Positions 32,881 to 43,986 of a stretch of DNA of 64,000 nucleotides are shown piece by piece. Within the stretch, counting starts at the first letter, position 1; each line of letters opens with the position of its first letter. Origin of the DNA: Bryoerythrophyllum caledonicum. Its lineage: Eukaryota; Streptophyta; Bryopsida; Pottiales; Pottiaceae. The notes under the pieces were generated by a model, which saw only the letters and a list, made by a program, of their open reading frames with translations, was not told the origin of the DNA and made no database searches. Both the position numbers and the translations under genes were made by a program. The stretch is from NCBI GenBank assembly GCA_963971425.1, contig OZ020516.1:33468199-33532198 (forward strand). Reading direction: 5' to 3'.

Positions 32881-33561
32881 AATACCCGGGTCAAGTGTTG
32901 CACCAAGCCTCAGCTTTGGGAAGGTCGGGGATGGTAGCAAAACTTGCTCCTATTTTAACCCCTAAAGGTCCAAGGCATTTCAGCACCCAAACTCAATAAA
33001 AATTGTCAATTTCAATGCATTCAACACAAAATGTAAATCAACACGGTTATACATATCTAACCGTAGGATCTTGTACTAGGATTGTACAAGTGTATGTAGT
33101 AAAAATTTGTTCAGTTTGACGGCACGGATTGAAATATATCAGCCTTTCAAGTGAGACATAAACTCCAATTGAGGTCATACTAAACACCTTTACCAAACTC
33201 CGACCACCTTCTATGGCATCTTTTTGCACTACGGTATGTGATTTTCTAATTTTAACTTTTAAGGATCATATTAGGCACATGTGCACCAAATTTAGAAGTA
33301 GAAGACGAGTGTCCTAAATTTGAGAACGTGGCACCCTATTCAAAATCAAAATGTCCACTGAGGGGACATTGGACCTTTAGAGGTTGATGTTGGGGGGGTC
33401 CCATTTGATCAAAGTGGGCTCTCCCATGGAAATTTGGAGCCGCTTGCCCAAAATTTGGCCAAAAATCCCAAAAAAACCTCTAGAACCTCCAAAATGAAAG
33501 GGCTCGAAAAATGGACCCACCTAAGGTTGAGGCTTGTTGTAATGCTCGATCGGGGGTATTT
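32881..33561. mobile_element. MITE family C copy 2, split by a family D element
   Basis: Left part AAATACCCGGGTCAAGTG to about 32,954; right part 33,388 to GCTCGATCGGGGGTATTT. Without the insertion it is about 250 bp and matches 12,177-12,437 and 54,690-54,840. Confidence 0.65.
32955..33387 (+). mobile_element. TTAA element, family D copy 2 (433 bp)
   Basis: TTAACCCCTAAAGGTCCAAG at the left; right end CCTTTAGAGGTTGA (TTAA decayed to TTGA). Bipartite motif ACCGTAGGATCTTGTACTAG (33059) and TTTGACGGCACGGATTGAAA (33115). It sits in a family-C element; the family-C copy at 54,764 reads straight through this point (CCTATTTTTATGTTGG). Confidence 0.75.
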
Positions 33562-33739
33562 AGTCGGATCTTGGACACTTGAGTAGCTAGGTAGAATACT
33601 ATAGAGTTGAGTAATATAAAATTTTGAAGAAGGCAACAATGTAGGAAATTTCTTGGTAGCCCTTGTTGTTTATATTTTAAAATGTATAAATATTAAGGAT
33701 CTGGTATACATTTCAAAATTTCCCCTTAATAAAAGAAGG
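33562..33739. other. Short unassigned spacer
   Basis: No feature recognised. Confidence 0.4.
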
Positions 33740-34145
33740 CATGATGATTTCTTCTTCCGTTTGGATTTTAAATCCAAGTATTATTTAATTAAACTTGAAA
33801 ACTAATTTTTTCATGCTAAGAAAATTGCTAATACACAGTAGACATAGTTACATAGAATTTATGCAATGTATAGTGGAAAACTATGCCATTATTTTGAGTC
33901 ACAATACGTTGTTCATTTCACGCACGGTAAAATTTCATTGCACCCTTCAAATGCAAGTATTTTATAATCCGCATGGTCAAAGTTTAAGACATTTTTGACT
34001 ATCTTGTTGTAGTACTAAACTTCAAATAATGATTCTAAGATTGAAAAATTTGTTGTGAAATTAGTATTATATTATCTCATTTTAAAGAGGTAATTTTGGA
34101 GTGTTTTGGTGAAACATAGCCACGGTCCTTTAGCCTACAATAGGT
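33740..34145 (+). repeat. Dispersed repeat J, copy 1
   Basis: Shares AAGAAGGCATGATGATTTCTTC, then GGTCAAAGTT and GTGAAACATAG...CCTTTAG with 50,640-51,046 and, for the end alone, 47,770-47,830. The end CGGTCCTTTAGCC suggests a decayed TTAA-type terminus. Confidence 0.5.
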
Positions 34146-35281
34146 TTACCTCTTTCTAGAAGCATCACATAAATATTTGGCAATAATGCTAGAAAATGGG
34201 GTTTTGAGTTACTCCCTTTTTGTAGTTTTTTGAGAACTCTACATCAAAGAATACTAGGAAATAAATGTTTTATGAGCTACTTAGCAATAAATTTTCCACA
34301 AGTACTATTAAAGTTTAGGTTGAATAATTAGCAACAACTTGTTATCCAAGTAGGATAACTAATGAAGACGATACTAAATTTACCCTTGTTGTAAATTATC
34401 AAAAGGTTCCAGCCCTTGCTATTTAGAGTCTTACAGAATGTTGCAATTCCTTTTCTCTTCTTCTTGTCACTTGTTTTATTTTTATTCCTACTTGAAATCA
34501 ATATGAAGTTTATTTCAATGCAATCAATTGATAACAAAACACACATACAACCAATGAAGGCATCCCATGCCAACGGATGAGTGATAAAATAGATATAGCA
34601 TACTTTGGGAACTATTTGACCCAATAGCATAAGCAATGGTCTGATTTTAAGGAAAAGATGGTATAGATGTAAAAGATGTAAATAGATGTAAAAGATTTTT
34701 GGAAATATTCTTACTGGGTGAATTTTCCAAGAATATGCCTTTCGTGGTACATCTATTTTAGAAATACAAACATTCAGCACTAAAGTGTCAAATCCAACCC
34801 TCTGTTATGGTATTTGCAATGCCAAAAGCAAGTGCCTAGATATTTTATAGTGCTTTATCTTCGTTCCAACATGGACGTCATCATGTGCTCTTAAATTAAA
34901 CAAGAATTGAAGAGTTCTCACGGGTTGCAATGTCATGTTATCCAGATAAGATGGTTTTGGAGAGTGCTTTTTGGAGTATTGAATTGTTTAGCGAAGTCCA
35001 CATCATTGCCATGGAGCTTTTGATCATCATTTTGCACTGAAGAACATGGAATCAAGCCCATTGTAATATTCTACATTTCAAGGTGCACTCAATGGTCACT
35101 TAATTGGGATGGCCAATTACCTCTTTTTCCCCACCAAACTCCAGCAGATGCACATGGATAAAGACAGTGTGAATCACAACAAATCACATGAAATTCTAAC
35201 AACTGTAGTCAAAATATCAAGGATTACAACAGCACCTTTGCACAGTAGCAATTTAAAATCTTCTTGTGTGGTGTGGAATGT
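34146..35281. other. Gene-free stretch
   Basis: No gene recognised. A minus-strand frame at 34328-34780 (150 codons) is Ile/Leu-rich with no domain I know and lies in AT-rich DNA; I treat it as chance. Confidence 0.4.
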
Positions 35282-35558
35282 GCCCAGGGCAAATTGACCC
35301 CTCGTTGGGAGTTACCCAAGGTGGACCCCGTCTTAATTGCATGGGGTCATTTTTCTGGCCTTCTTATTTTGGGGGTCCATAGGCTTTTTCTGGATTTTTT
35401 TTGGACAAATTTGGGGCCAACGGCAATTGTTTACCCTTACATACCCTCTTTTGCTATAATTAGGGCCCCATCCTAAAACAAAATAGGAGCCAGGTTTGGC
35501 CCCACCACCGGGTGACCCTTCGGGTAACTCCTAACCAGGGGATCAATTCGCCTTGGGT
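35282..35558 (+). mobile_element. MULE-type MITE, family M copy 1 (277 bp)
   Basis: Starts GCCCAGGGCAAATTGACCCC and ends GGATCAATTCGCCTTGGGT. The first 20 bases differ from the 6.3-kb MULE's terminus at only one to two positions. The interior matches 43,713-43,986. The flanks do not show a clean 9-bp duplication. Confidence 0.7.
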
Positions 35559-36252
35559 GTCAAAATGTGTGTTTAGGATTGAAACAAGAGAAGAGTATAT
35601 TACTGTAGGACTTTCACCAAATGATTTCACCCGTTTCCGATTTTTGCATGTAACGCTCTTCTATTGTGAAGAGCATGGGTTTTCAACATTCTCTCATGAT
35701 TTTCTTTGGGTGAACTAGGGTGTTTGAAAAACTATGATTACATAGCTTTAAACCCCAAGATTGGTTGCCTTCCAAGAAGATGGAAAGGCTCAAATTCCTT
35801 CGGGAATAGATCAAATTTGCCCCTAGTGAGAAATGAGGAGCCCAAATCTTTTATCAAGAAACAATCATGTTGTGTATGGTGTGTGGAGGGAAAATAATGG
35901 CGGGAGGGAAGGGGAGGAGCTGCCAGCAAACTTTGGCGCCACTGCAACTACAGTTTTAATGGCATCATTCCAGATTCTGCCTCCACTTTCTAGCCAAAAA
36001 ATATTAACTCCCCAAAGGAGAAAGATGAAAAAAAATTAACCCAAGAAAAAAGAAAACACTTGGCCTCCTTTAAAACAAAACAAATAACTTTTACCTTCTC
36101 CCGCAAAACCCAGATTTTTAAAATAATAATAATACTCACCCTTGCCACCGCCAAAATTTGGATTAATTGATAGTAATTTTTTAAAAAACAAATAGGGGTA
36201 CACGCAGCTCTCCCTCAATGAGTAGTTGGTTTCCTTCACAATGCCCTTAACC
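35559..36252. other. Gene-free stretch
   Basis: I see no supported gene or bounded repeat. Confidence 0.4.
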
Positions 36253-36377
36253 AGGGCTTTTTTTTTTGGCGACACTCTGACAGATTCTCTTTGCTGTGAG
36301 ACGTGGGTTGGGTTAAATTTTGGAAGGAAGATATCTCACTAGCCGAAAGAGAATCTGGCGAACGAAAAAAAAGCCCT
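36253..36377. mobile_element. Foldback MITE (125 bp) with 10-bp target duplication
   Basis: Begins AGGGCTTTTTTTTTT and ends AAAAAAAAGCCCT; the arms continue with a GATTCTCTTT...AAAGAGAATC match. GCCCTTAACC flanks both sides (36243-36252 and 36378-36387). The right copy of this duplication overlaps the TTAA and first CC of the family-A element, so it inserted exactly across that boundary. Confidence 0.75.
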
Positions 36378-37382
36378 GCCCTTAACCCTTTAGCGCCAAG
36401 GGATGTTTCTAGAAAAACCAAGATTTTTGCTGATTTTTTTCTTTGAACCGGAATTGATGGAAATACAATGACTAATATTAATATCTAACCTTATGAAATT
36501 GAACTTAACCCCTAAGCGTCCTGGCCATTTTGCATGGCCGTTTTTTTGCAAATTTGACTGATTCTTCTAATCTCGAGTATGGAGAGAAATTTCAATTGTT
36601 TTGACTTTCCAACCGTAAGATCTTGTGAGTAAGGTTGTGTAATATGACTGAGATTTTTTTGACGCAATTTCAAACCTCCAACATCAAGATTTCAGCATTT
36701 CATGAAGAAATTTTGGGTGTAAAAAAGCACGGGCAGTTGTACTTTTCCGCGTTTTTTCAATGAATTCGTGTAATATTTTTGGCTCAAAAATTCTGGAAAA
36801 TTCACACTATGGTCTTTGTGTGTGTGGGAATTTGATACACTTTGCACGCAAAAATAATTCAACATTTTCAAGAAAATATAGGTCTTGCAATGTGAGGGGG
36901 TGTAGGAGGCTTCAAGTGGAAGGCACTGCCCGGTAGGAGACAAGGTGATGAGAGACTGCGCATGAAAAAACTGAAAGAGGGAAAGTTGGTAGGTGAACAA
37001 CCGCCTTCTACATTGCCCAAAAAAAAAATTGCTCCATTCTTAGACTGGGTAAGCCAGAGGAAAAAATTAGTTGAACTATCTATTGTTCCTGGAAATTGAG
37101 TCATAGTGGCTGCATGGGTACGCCCTACATCAAAGTTTATATGAAGAGTTCCTCTAGATTTGAAACATAACTACAGAGAAATACACTCAAAATTTGACAT
37201 ATTGAAACAGTAGATAATTACACGAGATTGCAGGCAAGTGGCTTTACAATTGAAACCAAAGGGCATTGACGAATAAGTTAGAGAGAAACAAGCCAGATCT
37301 CCAAGTACCACAAGCTCCAACCGAGACTGTCATTGAAAGAAAGCAGAAATCAATAAGTAGCAAACAACACTATTATGCATAC

Positions 37383-38101
37383 AAGAGGAAACAGACTTGC
37401 AGGAAGTAACTCGTGGAGACTGCTCCCATCGTTTTCACGCCCGCGGATCCTGAAGGCTTGTGCACGAACAGAACCTGCACAAAGCGACCGACCTGAATTA
37501 TGAACCGAATGTATACAGTATACTCTGTTTTCTTCACTCTTCGGTGATTTACGACCTTCTTTAGAGTGCCATCTGCTAGAAACTAGCGACCATCAACCTC
37601 CTAATGATCTCCTTGCACAAAATTTGAATTCCTGGCGTATCATCTTCTAGTACAAGAAACAGATTGAAAACTAGAAGAGCGATACTACAGTTCGGCATGA
37701 CAAGAAGTCCTTCCTCAAAGCCAAGCGCCTTACCTCGAGGCATCGTCTCACGTGGTGAATCGTCAACGCGGCCGCCACAAGCAAGAGGCGATCGCCGCCC
37801 GCCGCCACACCATGCTCAAAAACGCGGCAACTTCGAGCGCCTGCAGCGCCGCAGCGAGGGGCAAGAAACCAACTCGGTAAGCCACGGCCTCGACGGTAAG
37901 AACACACTTGCAGCCACAGCTGCGGGGAAGTAGAAAACGAACATGCCTGTCCGGCTCGACGCCACGGCCTCGTCGCTCCCCTGAAAGCCCGTGAACTTGG
38001 AGTACCTGGAATTCGCAAACTGCGCGGCCTCCTTGCGCATCAGCACCGGCCCGAACGCCGCCAAGACCGCCTCCATCACGTAGAGCACCGGCGCTCTCAT
38101 G
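37383..38101 (-). pseudogene. Captured 5-alpha-reductase-family gene fragment (two exons)
   Basis: GC-rich island within the piggyBac. Exon 1 (38101-37734) shows, in successive frames, NSRYSKF, SSRTGMFVFYFPA and LLLVAAALTIHHVRRCLE; it follows an acceptor-like TTCCTTTACAG and ends at a strong donor GAG|GTAAGG. Exon 2 (37474-37383) follows TTTGTGCAG and reads VLFVHKPSG...SYFLQV in phase, then GTATGC, a possible donor. The order YSKF ... SRTGM.FFY.PA ... LL..AL.IH..KR..EVLFVHKYSG is characteristic of plant 3-oxo-5-alpha-steroid 4-dehydrogenase-family membrane proteins (Arabidopsis At5g16010 type; from memory). At least two frameshifts break exon 1, and the C-terminal half is missing. It begins 27 bp after the transposase stop. 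Likely a transduplicated host gene piece, not functional. Confidence 0.7.
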
Positions 38102-38127
38102 CTGTAAAGGAACAAAACTGGCGAGTC

Positions 38128-40583
38128 CTAACGCCGAACTGCAAAATGCATTTTGGTAAAACATGCCAAGTGCATTGATATACCACCGCATTGTGGGCAC
38201 ATCATGTTCGTTAGAGTCTTGCTGTGGCATGATTGACACACCCGTCGGTTCTTGGTTTTCACTAGACCGTGAACACATGGTCTCTGATTGTAGGACGAAG
38301 TGACACCTCTCCGAATGCCCCAGTTTGCCATGAGCGCTTCTGCCAGCTTCATTGTGAAGTCCAAGTGCTCAAGCAATGGTTTTCCTTCACGACGACTGCA
38401 AGACTTGTAGATAATCCACGAGTTCACTCGCGCCGTGTCAATAAGAAAGAAGAAAAGGCGGTGCCACCATTTATGACTGTGTACCTGACACGAGTACTCT
38501 CCTCGTAGTTGGTCAGATACATCTACCCCCCTCATCCAAGTAGTGTAGGCCTTATGAATCGGAGAGGTTGGCACATCAATTCTTACCCCCCGTTGGTTCC
38601 TGGGCACTGTACAAGGCTGATTTGGATCACTTGGCACTGGATCTGCATGCGTTGAGAGCAATAAAACTGGTATTTGTCCACCCAACAAACGCACGAGATT
38701 TTTCTAGACTTGTGCATTCGCCATCCAATTGTTCCTTGGGGCTTGGAGCTCCACAATTTCTTATCAGAGAGAGCACGTGGTAGACAAATGCGGTCACATC
38801 GCACCGTGCCTGTGCCAAATGTCCCCCTCGCAACCATGTCCATCAACAATTCCACGGATGTAAAAAAATTATCAGTAAAAACCATGTGGCCTTTGCCGTG
38901 CAACTTTTCCATCAATGACATGACTACCTGATAGCCGGTTTTGGCCTCACCCGGTCTTGCTTTTACTAAAATATCTCTCATGGCACCTCCAGTATAGACA
39001 TCAAATCCATAGACATATTTCTTTGAGGCATCAGCTAAGCACCATATTTTTATCCCCCATTTACACGGCTTACTGGGCATGTATTGTCTAATGGGACAAT
39101 ACTTGCCCTTGTAGCGTATCATCATTTCATTGACAGTACACATTTGCCCAAGGTTCCAATTCTTCTCAAATGAACGACGAACTTCTTCTAGCAACCATCT
39201 AATTTTACCGAGTTGATCATAATTAGGATCACGATAATTTGGAAAACCTCTATCATCTACAATATGCAAGCATGCCGTGAGGCGCTCAAAGCGTGAACAA
39301 GACATACAATTTGAAATGACATGACAATGCATGAACCTCTGCATGAACGGATCTAAGCGTTTCCAATATGCTCGATGATTGGGTAAATGTTTGACCCCCA
39401 TCAACATACTAATACCAATCCATGCTTGCAATTCATCTATGGTTAGAGCCCACCAACCCTTCCCCCCTCTCATTTTTCCTTTGTCATTCAATGTAGTTGC
39501 ATATCTATTTGTTTCAGCGCAAATTTTACCCAATGTTCTTAGTGAAAAAAAGAGTTGAAATATTAGAATTGGTGTGGGAAAATCACGGAAGGGGTGGGTG
39601 TGGCCAGGGAGGTTACCTGTGAACTTTAGGCTCTCATGAGTATACCAGTCTGTATCTTGTGTCCATGTCTCTTCCTCGTAGCCGGCATCTCTACGATCTT
39701 TTTTTGGCTTTTTTGCACGTGATGCACGGCCTTGTGCAAGACGTGGCCCACCTTTACGCCTGTTGACACCATGGCTTGTAATCGCTGGGACCACAGACTC
39801 GCCGAGCGCCGCTGCTCCACTCCGCCGAGCGCTTTCCTGCTGACTCCCTCCACGACCACGACTCCCTCCACGACCACGACTCCCTCCACGAAAACCGCGG
39901 CCCCCACTTGCACCGCACCTTCCACGTGCAGTGCGACTTGCACATCCACGAGCTGTTGGTGGAGCTCCACGATTGCCTCCGCTCGACTCCACGTCCGCCT
40001 CCGCCTCGTCGTTACAGTGGCTCCCTGGCATTGGCGCTTGCAGCCGATAATCCACGCAATCCAGACTGGCAGATCGACCAAGCGATCCAAATCCAAATCT
40101 ACCCCTTCCACGTCGTGCCAGCCGCCGCATTTGTAGCGCACCCGTTGAGCTGGACTCGGGCACCTCCAGCATAGATCCCACCAAGTCTGCGCCATCGCCA
40201 ATTGCTGCATGAGTGGAGTCTTCATCGCCAAGACTGCAGTCTTCTTCAGTTCCATCTACCTCTCCGCCATCACTCGATTCACTGTCCTCATTCTCTCCGC
40301 CGACCTCTCCTTCGCGCTCGAGCAGCTCGTCCAAGTCATCGTTGCTTGAGGCGAATTCTGGAAGTGAACCCTCTGATCCCTCTTTGCAGAAGTCCGAGTC
40401 CCCGGAGTCATCATCATCGGAGTATGTAGGACCGATATGCGCTTCGTATGCAAATTGTGCATGGTGGCTAGCACTTGCGTCTCCGCTTGTTCTCTCGCTC
40501 TGCATCATCGGTCGTAGGTGTGATACTATCGACCTGTCCTGGAGTTGTTGCGCCTCCACTGCTCCGGAGATTCTCGTCACCAC
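38128..40583 (-). pseudogene. piggyBac transposase (DDE_Tnp_1_7 type), frameshifted
   Basis: From Met at 40583: an acidic N-terminal region (residues ~55-130), a Gly/Arg-rich stretch (~205-250), then the catalytic domain. VNEMMIRYKG at ~485 stands where piggyBac has (V/I)DE, so the first catalytic Asp is Asn. CKWGIKIWCL, YGFDVYTGG and FTDNFFTS (second Asp, ~571) follow. Near 38,690 (WVDK) the frame shifts by -1, continuing to 38,128 with IPVLLLSTHAD, MRGVDVSDQL (third Asp) and KWWHRLFFFLID. The C-terminus holds the usual Cys-rich domain (RRVCQSCHSK...MCPQCGG...HLACF). The frameshift lies in a short A run. A missing Asp and a shift make this copy inactive unless -1 slippage occurs. Confidence 0.9.
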
Positions 40584-41685
40584 CTCGGCTCGTGCTTGCT
40601 ACAACATCGACTTCTCCATCGGGCCACCACCGGTTGCGCAAGAAGGAATTGATGGCTCCATTGAAGCCGCGCGGATCACCTTCCTTCGCCTTCCTTGCCA
40701 CCGGAGTATTTTGGCGGCATGTATGTGCCACAAAAATCGAAGTCCAACAGGATTGTTTTGCTTTTGAAGTCCAGGTCTCACAGGCAATGACAGCAGGTAC
40801 TCCGCATCCAAGATTTTGAAGAGACGCCGAATTTGCAAACTGGAGTACCCCTGTCTCGATGCCCAATCTCCTATTATCACCTCTCCTTCTAGTCTCACTT
40901 GATCACGACGTTGCATAGCAGTGGACATCGTCTAGCAGTGACAAGGCTTGCAGATAGGAAAATATGAAGTTGCTAATGCTTTGAGGCCATAAAATAGTAG
41001 AAGAACGCATGAGATGGCGCTTGACCGTTTGAGCTTGAGCTTCATGCGTTCAATGCTGAGTTTTGAACGGGCATTCAATCATAACACCGATTTCTACAGT
41101 CAATTTTTGAGTTCAATGCTCCCAACGTTCGAGCGCCACTCTCAACTCACCCTAATGTGTTTCGTTACTGTAGTATCTCATGCAGATCCCCTCGTGATGT
41201 TCAAACTGTCATGATTTTGAAACACATAATCTTCTCATTTGATCCCATTTTCGCAAATTATTTATTGGCGTATTCGTTGCATTCGTCAATGCTTGTTGTC
41301 AGCATTTCTTCAATGCAGTAGTCAGACGCAGTTTCTGTCAGTACCATTAGAGTCATGGGCAGGCCACAAAATGGTCCATGCTTGCAAATTGGTGATGGAA
41401 AATTGTTGCCTTTCATCTAGGCCATCATACGTTCATCAGGCTTGGGCAACCTAGAATGAGCTCAAGTCACCAAAAATTTTAGGCCGAAATGGAAGAGTAC
41501 CAGACAGTTTCAATCATGGATAAATCACAAAATGCTCTTTTGTTGATTTATTTTCACCAAATGAAAGCTAACTACTCCAAAAAACTACCGTAAAAAAATC
41601 ACGCTGCCAAAAATGCTCAAAGGATGAGATATTTGGATGTGGAAATTTACATCAAGCAGAAAATGCATGGTTGGGCAATTAGGGG
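40584..41685 (-). other. 5' region of the piggyBac transposase gene
   Basis: Between the transposase Met and the right element end. A 132-codon frame (40866-40468) with Ser/Asp-rich, protein-like composition runs into the transposase start in another phase and might be an upstream exon or N-terminal part separated by a frameshift. The outer 700 bp is AT-rich and should hold promoter and terminal binding sites; no specific motif is recognised. Confidence 0.4.
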
Positions 41686-42558
41686 TTAACCCATGACCTC
41701 AACTTTGGGGAAATTTTGCACAACATCCAACTGTTGATGGAATAGATTATAGTGTTTAAAGTTACCGTATATTGGGAGTGAAAATTGTGGAATTTGGAGG
41801 GTGTACTACTTTAACTATCAATAGAGTCTTGCAAGAATTTGTTTACTTTGAATTAGAGTGGTTCACATGTGCACTAGGTTGATAGCTTCGCATTGACATA
41901 TTATATGTGAAGAAAATATTTATACCCAATTATTGGTGATTTTTTTTTCTTTTTTCTACTTGGTTGTGTACAAAAATGTTCCAACCTTATACGAATTAAA
42001 ACAGAAGTTTTGTATGTGAGGAGAGAGATCGACAATCACAAAACAATGAAGAATGTCTTAAAGACGAAGTCCAATCAAAATTTAAGACCGAAATCAATGT
42101 GCATGTGTGTGAAATACAACATAGTATTGGCATGGTATTCATTGTATTCACTATGTTTTAGTGTATTTGGTGTATTTTGTATTGTATTCCTAGCTTTTCC
42201 AAGGGTTCTATAAATCCAAATCATGATTTGATTGTTGGAGAGTGTTCATTTAATGAGTGCGCGAATCTGAACCTCCTATCTTAAATCCTAATTCCTCATG
42301 GATTTCATGCAAATTGAGTTTTAGCACCTCCGAAGTCCCATTTCGGGCTTCTTGGGCGCTAAAGGGTTAACCTTTTGAGGACAATGGAGGGACCATGCCC
42401 ACTTTGAACCCACATGTGTAATAGGTCATGTGGATCATCATGTATACATCGGATACATTTCATCGTGACTAATCACTACAAACATTACTATAGTTTGTCC
42501 ATCGGACTACAACACACATTCTCACTGCATTCGTTGGAAGCGAGCGGATTTAGGGAAC

Positions 42559-42847
42559 TTAATCCTTTAGCACCAATGAGCTCTTTCTAGCTTGGACTAA
42601 TATTCAAATGTAATAAATCATGCAGATCAAAATCTAGACATAGGTACATTTTGTTGTTGATCCCACTTCATAGAAATCATTATAGCTCATCAATGCTTGC
42701 ACCACTTTGCTCGGGAATTGTTCCATTTGAAGGTTGTTTACTAGTGCAAGACACGTTGCAACCAATTAAAAAATGCATGTAACTTACAAACAAGGAGATA
42801 TTATTGGAAATACACCTAAAACGACTAGCTCGGCGCTTAAGTGTTAA
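42559..42847 (+). mobile_element. TTAA element, family F copy 1 (289 bp)
   Basis: TTAATCCTTTAGCACCAATG at the left; right end GGCGCTTAAGTGTTAA. Interior CCCACTTCATAGAAATCATT and CAATGCTTGCACC recur in 44,835, 58,250 and 59,984 copies. Confidence 0.65.
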
Positions 42848-43474
42848 CTTAGGTTGTCGATCAAATGAAGATGAAGTATCGGTCCACCAAATTTGCAAAT
42901 TATTCCAAAAGTGATCACCTATGGGCCTCTCATCTTTGAAAAGTTAATCCGACATAGCGGCACCCAACAATTTACCCTCTAAGTGCAAATCCATAGTTTT
43001 TTGTCGCTACCAAATTCATGTGGAGGGCAATAGACAAAGTAATATGAGCCTATAGATCCACACAAATCATGCATTTCCTCATAATTATGCAACAGATTAT
43101 GCCACGAGCATCTAAGTAGCGCATGCTACCCTTAATTCTTACATACAAAGATAAATCCTACAACTACCTAATCTACTACCAATTATCCATCAAAAGATTG
43201 ACATGTTCTTCCCTCGTTGGAATTTTTTTTAGGATACCCACACAACAAGGCCTTGAGATTCGACCATGAACCCCTAATGGAACAAACCCTAACCAATACC
43301 AAAATCAACAACATGATAGAGTTTTCCTTAAAGTGCTTTCCGAAGAAGCAAGCAGGAGGAATATGGTGCCATACCGTATGGAATTTAAAATGAAAGAAAG
43401 AGAGTTCGGGGGATTTCATATCCCTTTTTTCCTGCTCCAATGAAATGTTTGGCAATCATCCTTGCCTGGTGGGC
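42848..43474. other. Gene-free stretch
   Basis: No gene recognised; a 90-codon minus-strand frame (43183-43455) is unassigned. Confidence 0.4.
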
Positions 43475-43703
43475 ACGGTCTTAGTGGTGGAGCGAACAGA
43501 CACTTTATTCACGCCAGCCCCTTCAGATTTTTAAGCGGCGTTCTTCTTCTTCTTTGGCAATCAATGCTCTTGGGCCCTACCCCATGCAAGCTAAAGCTCC
43601 CCCATAGAACCTAAAGTTCTCAAAGAGTTGACCAATAGTTCCTGCACACCTTTTCCAACCCAAGTTACCATGTGCATGTTGTCCCACTTACAAACAGAAG
43701 CCC
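43475..43703 (+). repeat. Dispersed repeats K (copy 3) and L (copy 1)
   Basis: 43,475-43,560: CTTAGTGGTGGAGCGAAC, CACTTTATTCACGCCAGCCC, TTCTTCTTCTTC as in the other K copies. 43,560-43,703: TTGGGCCCTACCCCATGCAA, AAAGCTCCCCCATA, TCTCAAAGAG match 59,795-59,935. Confidence 0.5.
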
Positions 43704-43712
43704 CTAAGATTG

Positions 43713-43986
43713 GGCCAGATAAATTGACCCCTTGCTGGGACTTACCGAGGTGGGCCCCATCTTAATTGCATGGGGTCATTTTTTTTGCTATCTTATTTTG
43801 GGGGGTCTAGAGGCTATTTTGGATTTTTTTGAACAAATTTGGAGCCCACGGCCATTGTATATCCTTGATGACCCTCCCTTGCTAGAATTAGGGCCCATCC
43901 AAAAACAAAATAGAAGCGAGGTTTGGCCCCACTACCTCGTGGCCCCCTCGGGTAAGTACCAACGAGGGGGTCAATTCGCCCTGGGC
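43713..43986 (+). mobile_element. MULE-type MITE, family M copy 2 (274 bp)
   Basis: Starts GGCCAGATAAATTGACCCC, ends GGGTCAATTCGCCCTGGGC, the latter the inverse of the MULE terminus with one mismatch in 18. Flanked by the perfect 9-bp repeat CTAAGATTG (43704-43712 and 43987-43995), the MULE target size. No coding capacity. Confidence 0.85.

Larger units (their letters stand above)
36507..41685 (-). mobile_element. Full-length piggyBac element (5.2 kb)
   Basis: TTAA sits on both sides (36503-36506 and 41686-41689). The ends CCCCTAAGCGTCC and (right, reversed) CCCCTAATTGCCC are short imperfect inverted repeats. Inside, on the minus strand, lie a piggyBac transposase and, downstream of it, pieces of a 5-alpha-reductase-family gene. 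Near the left end AACCGTAAGATCTTGTGAGT (36611) matches the first half of a motif found in many TTAA MITEs of the window. The uninterrupted paralogue at 9,772-10,579 proves the boundaries. Confidence 0.9.
36382..42370 (-). mobile_element. TTAA element, family A copy 3, split by piggyBac
   Basis: Outer ends are TTAACCCTTTAGCGCC (36382) and its inverse GGCGCTAAAGGGTTAA (42355-42370), the best preserved family-A termini here. The element resumes across the insertion: left side ends ATTGAACTTAA (36496-36506), right side begins TTAACCCATGACCTC (41686). Family-A copy 2 has the same join uninterrupted (reverse strand, near 10,440-10,460). Confidence 0.85.

Noticed and set aside
34328-34780. 150-codon minus-strand frame
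   Set aside because: Composition is what AT-rich DNA gives by chance; no motif, and no similar frame elsewhere in the window.
39732-40767. Plus-strand frames of 75-184 codons opposite the piggyBac transposase
   Set aside because: Antisense shadows of the GC-rich, Gly/Arg- and Ser/Asp-coding part of the transposase.
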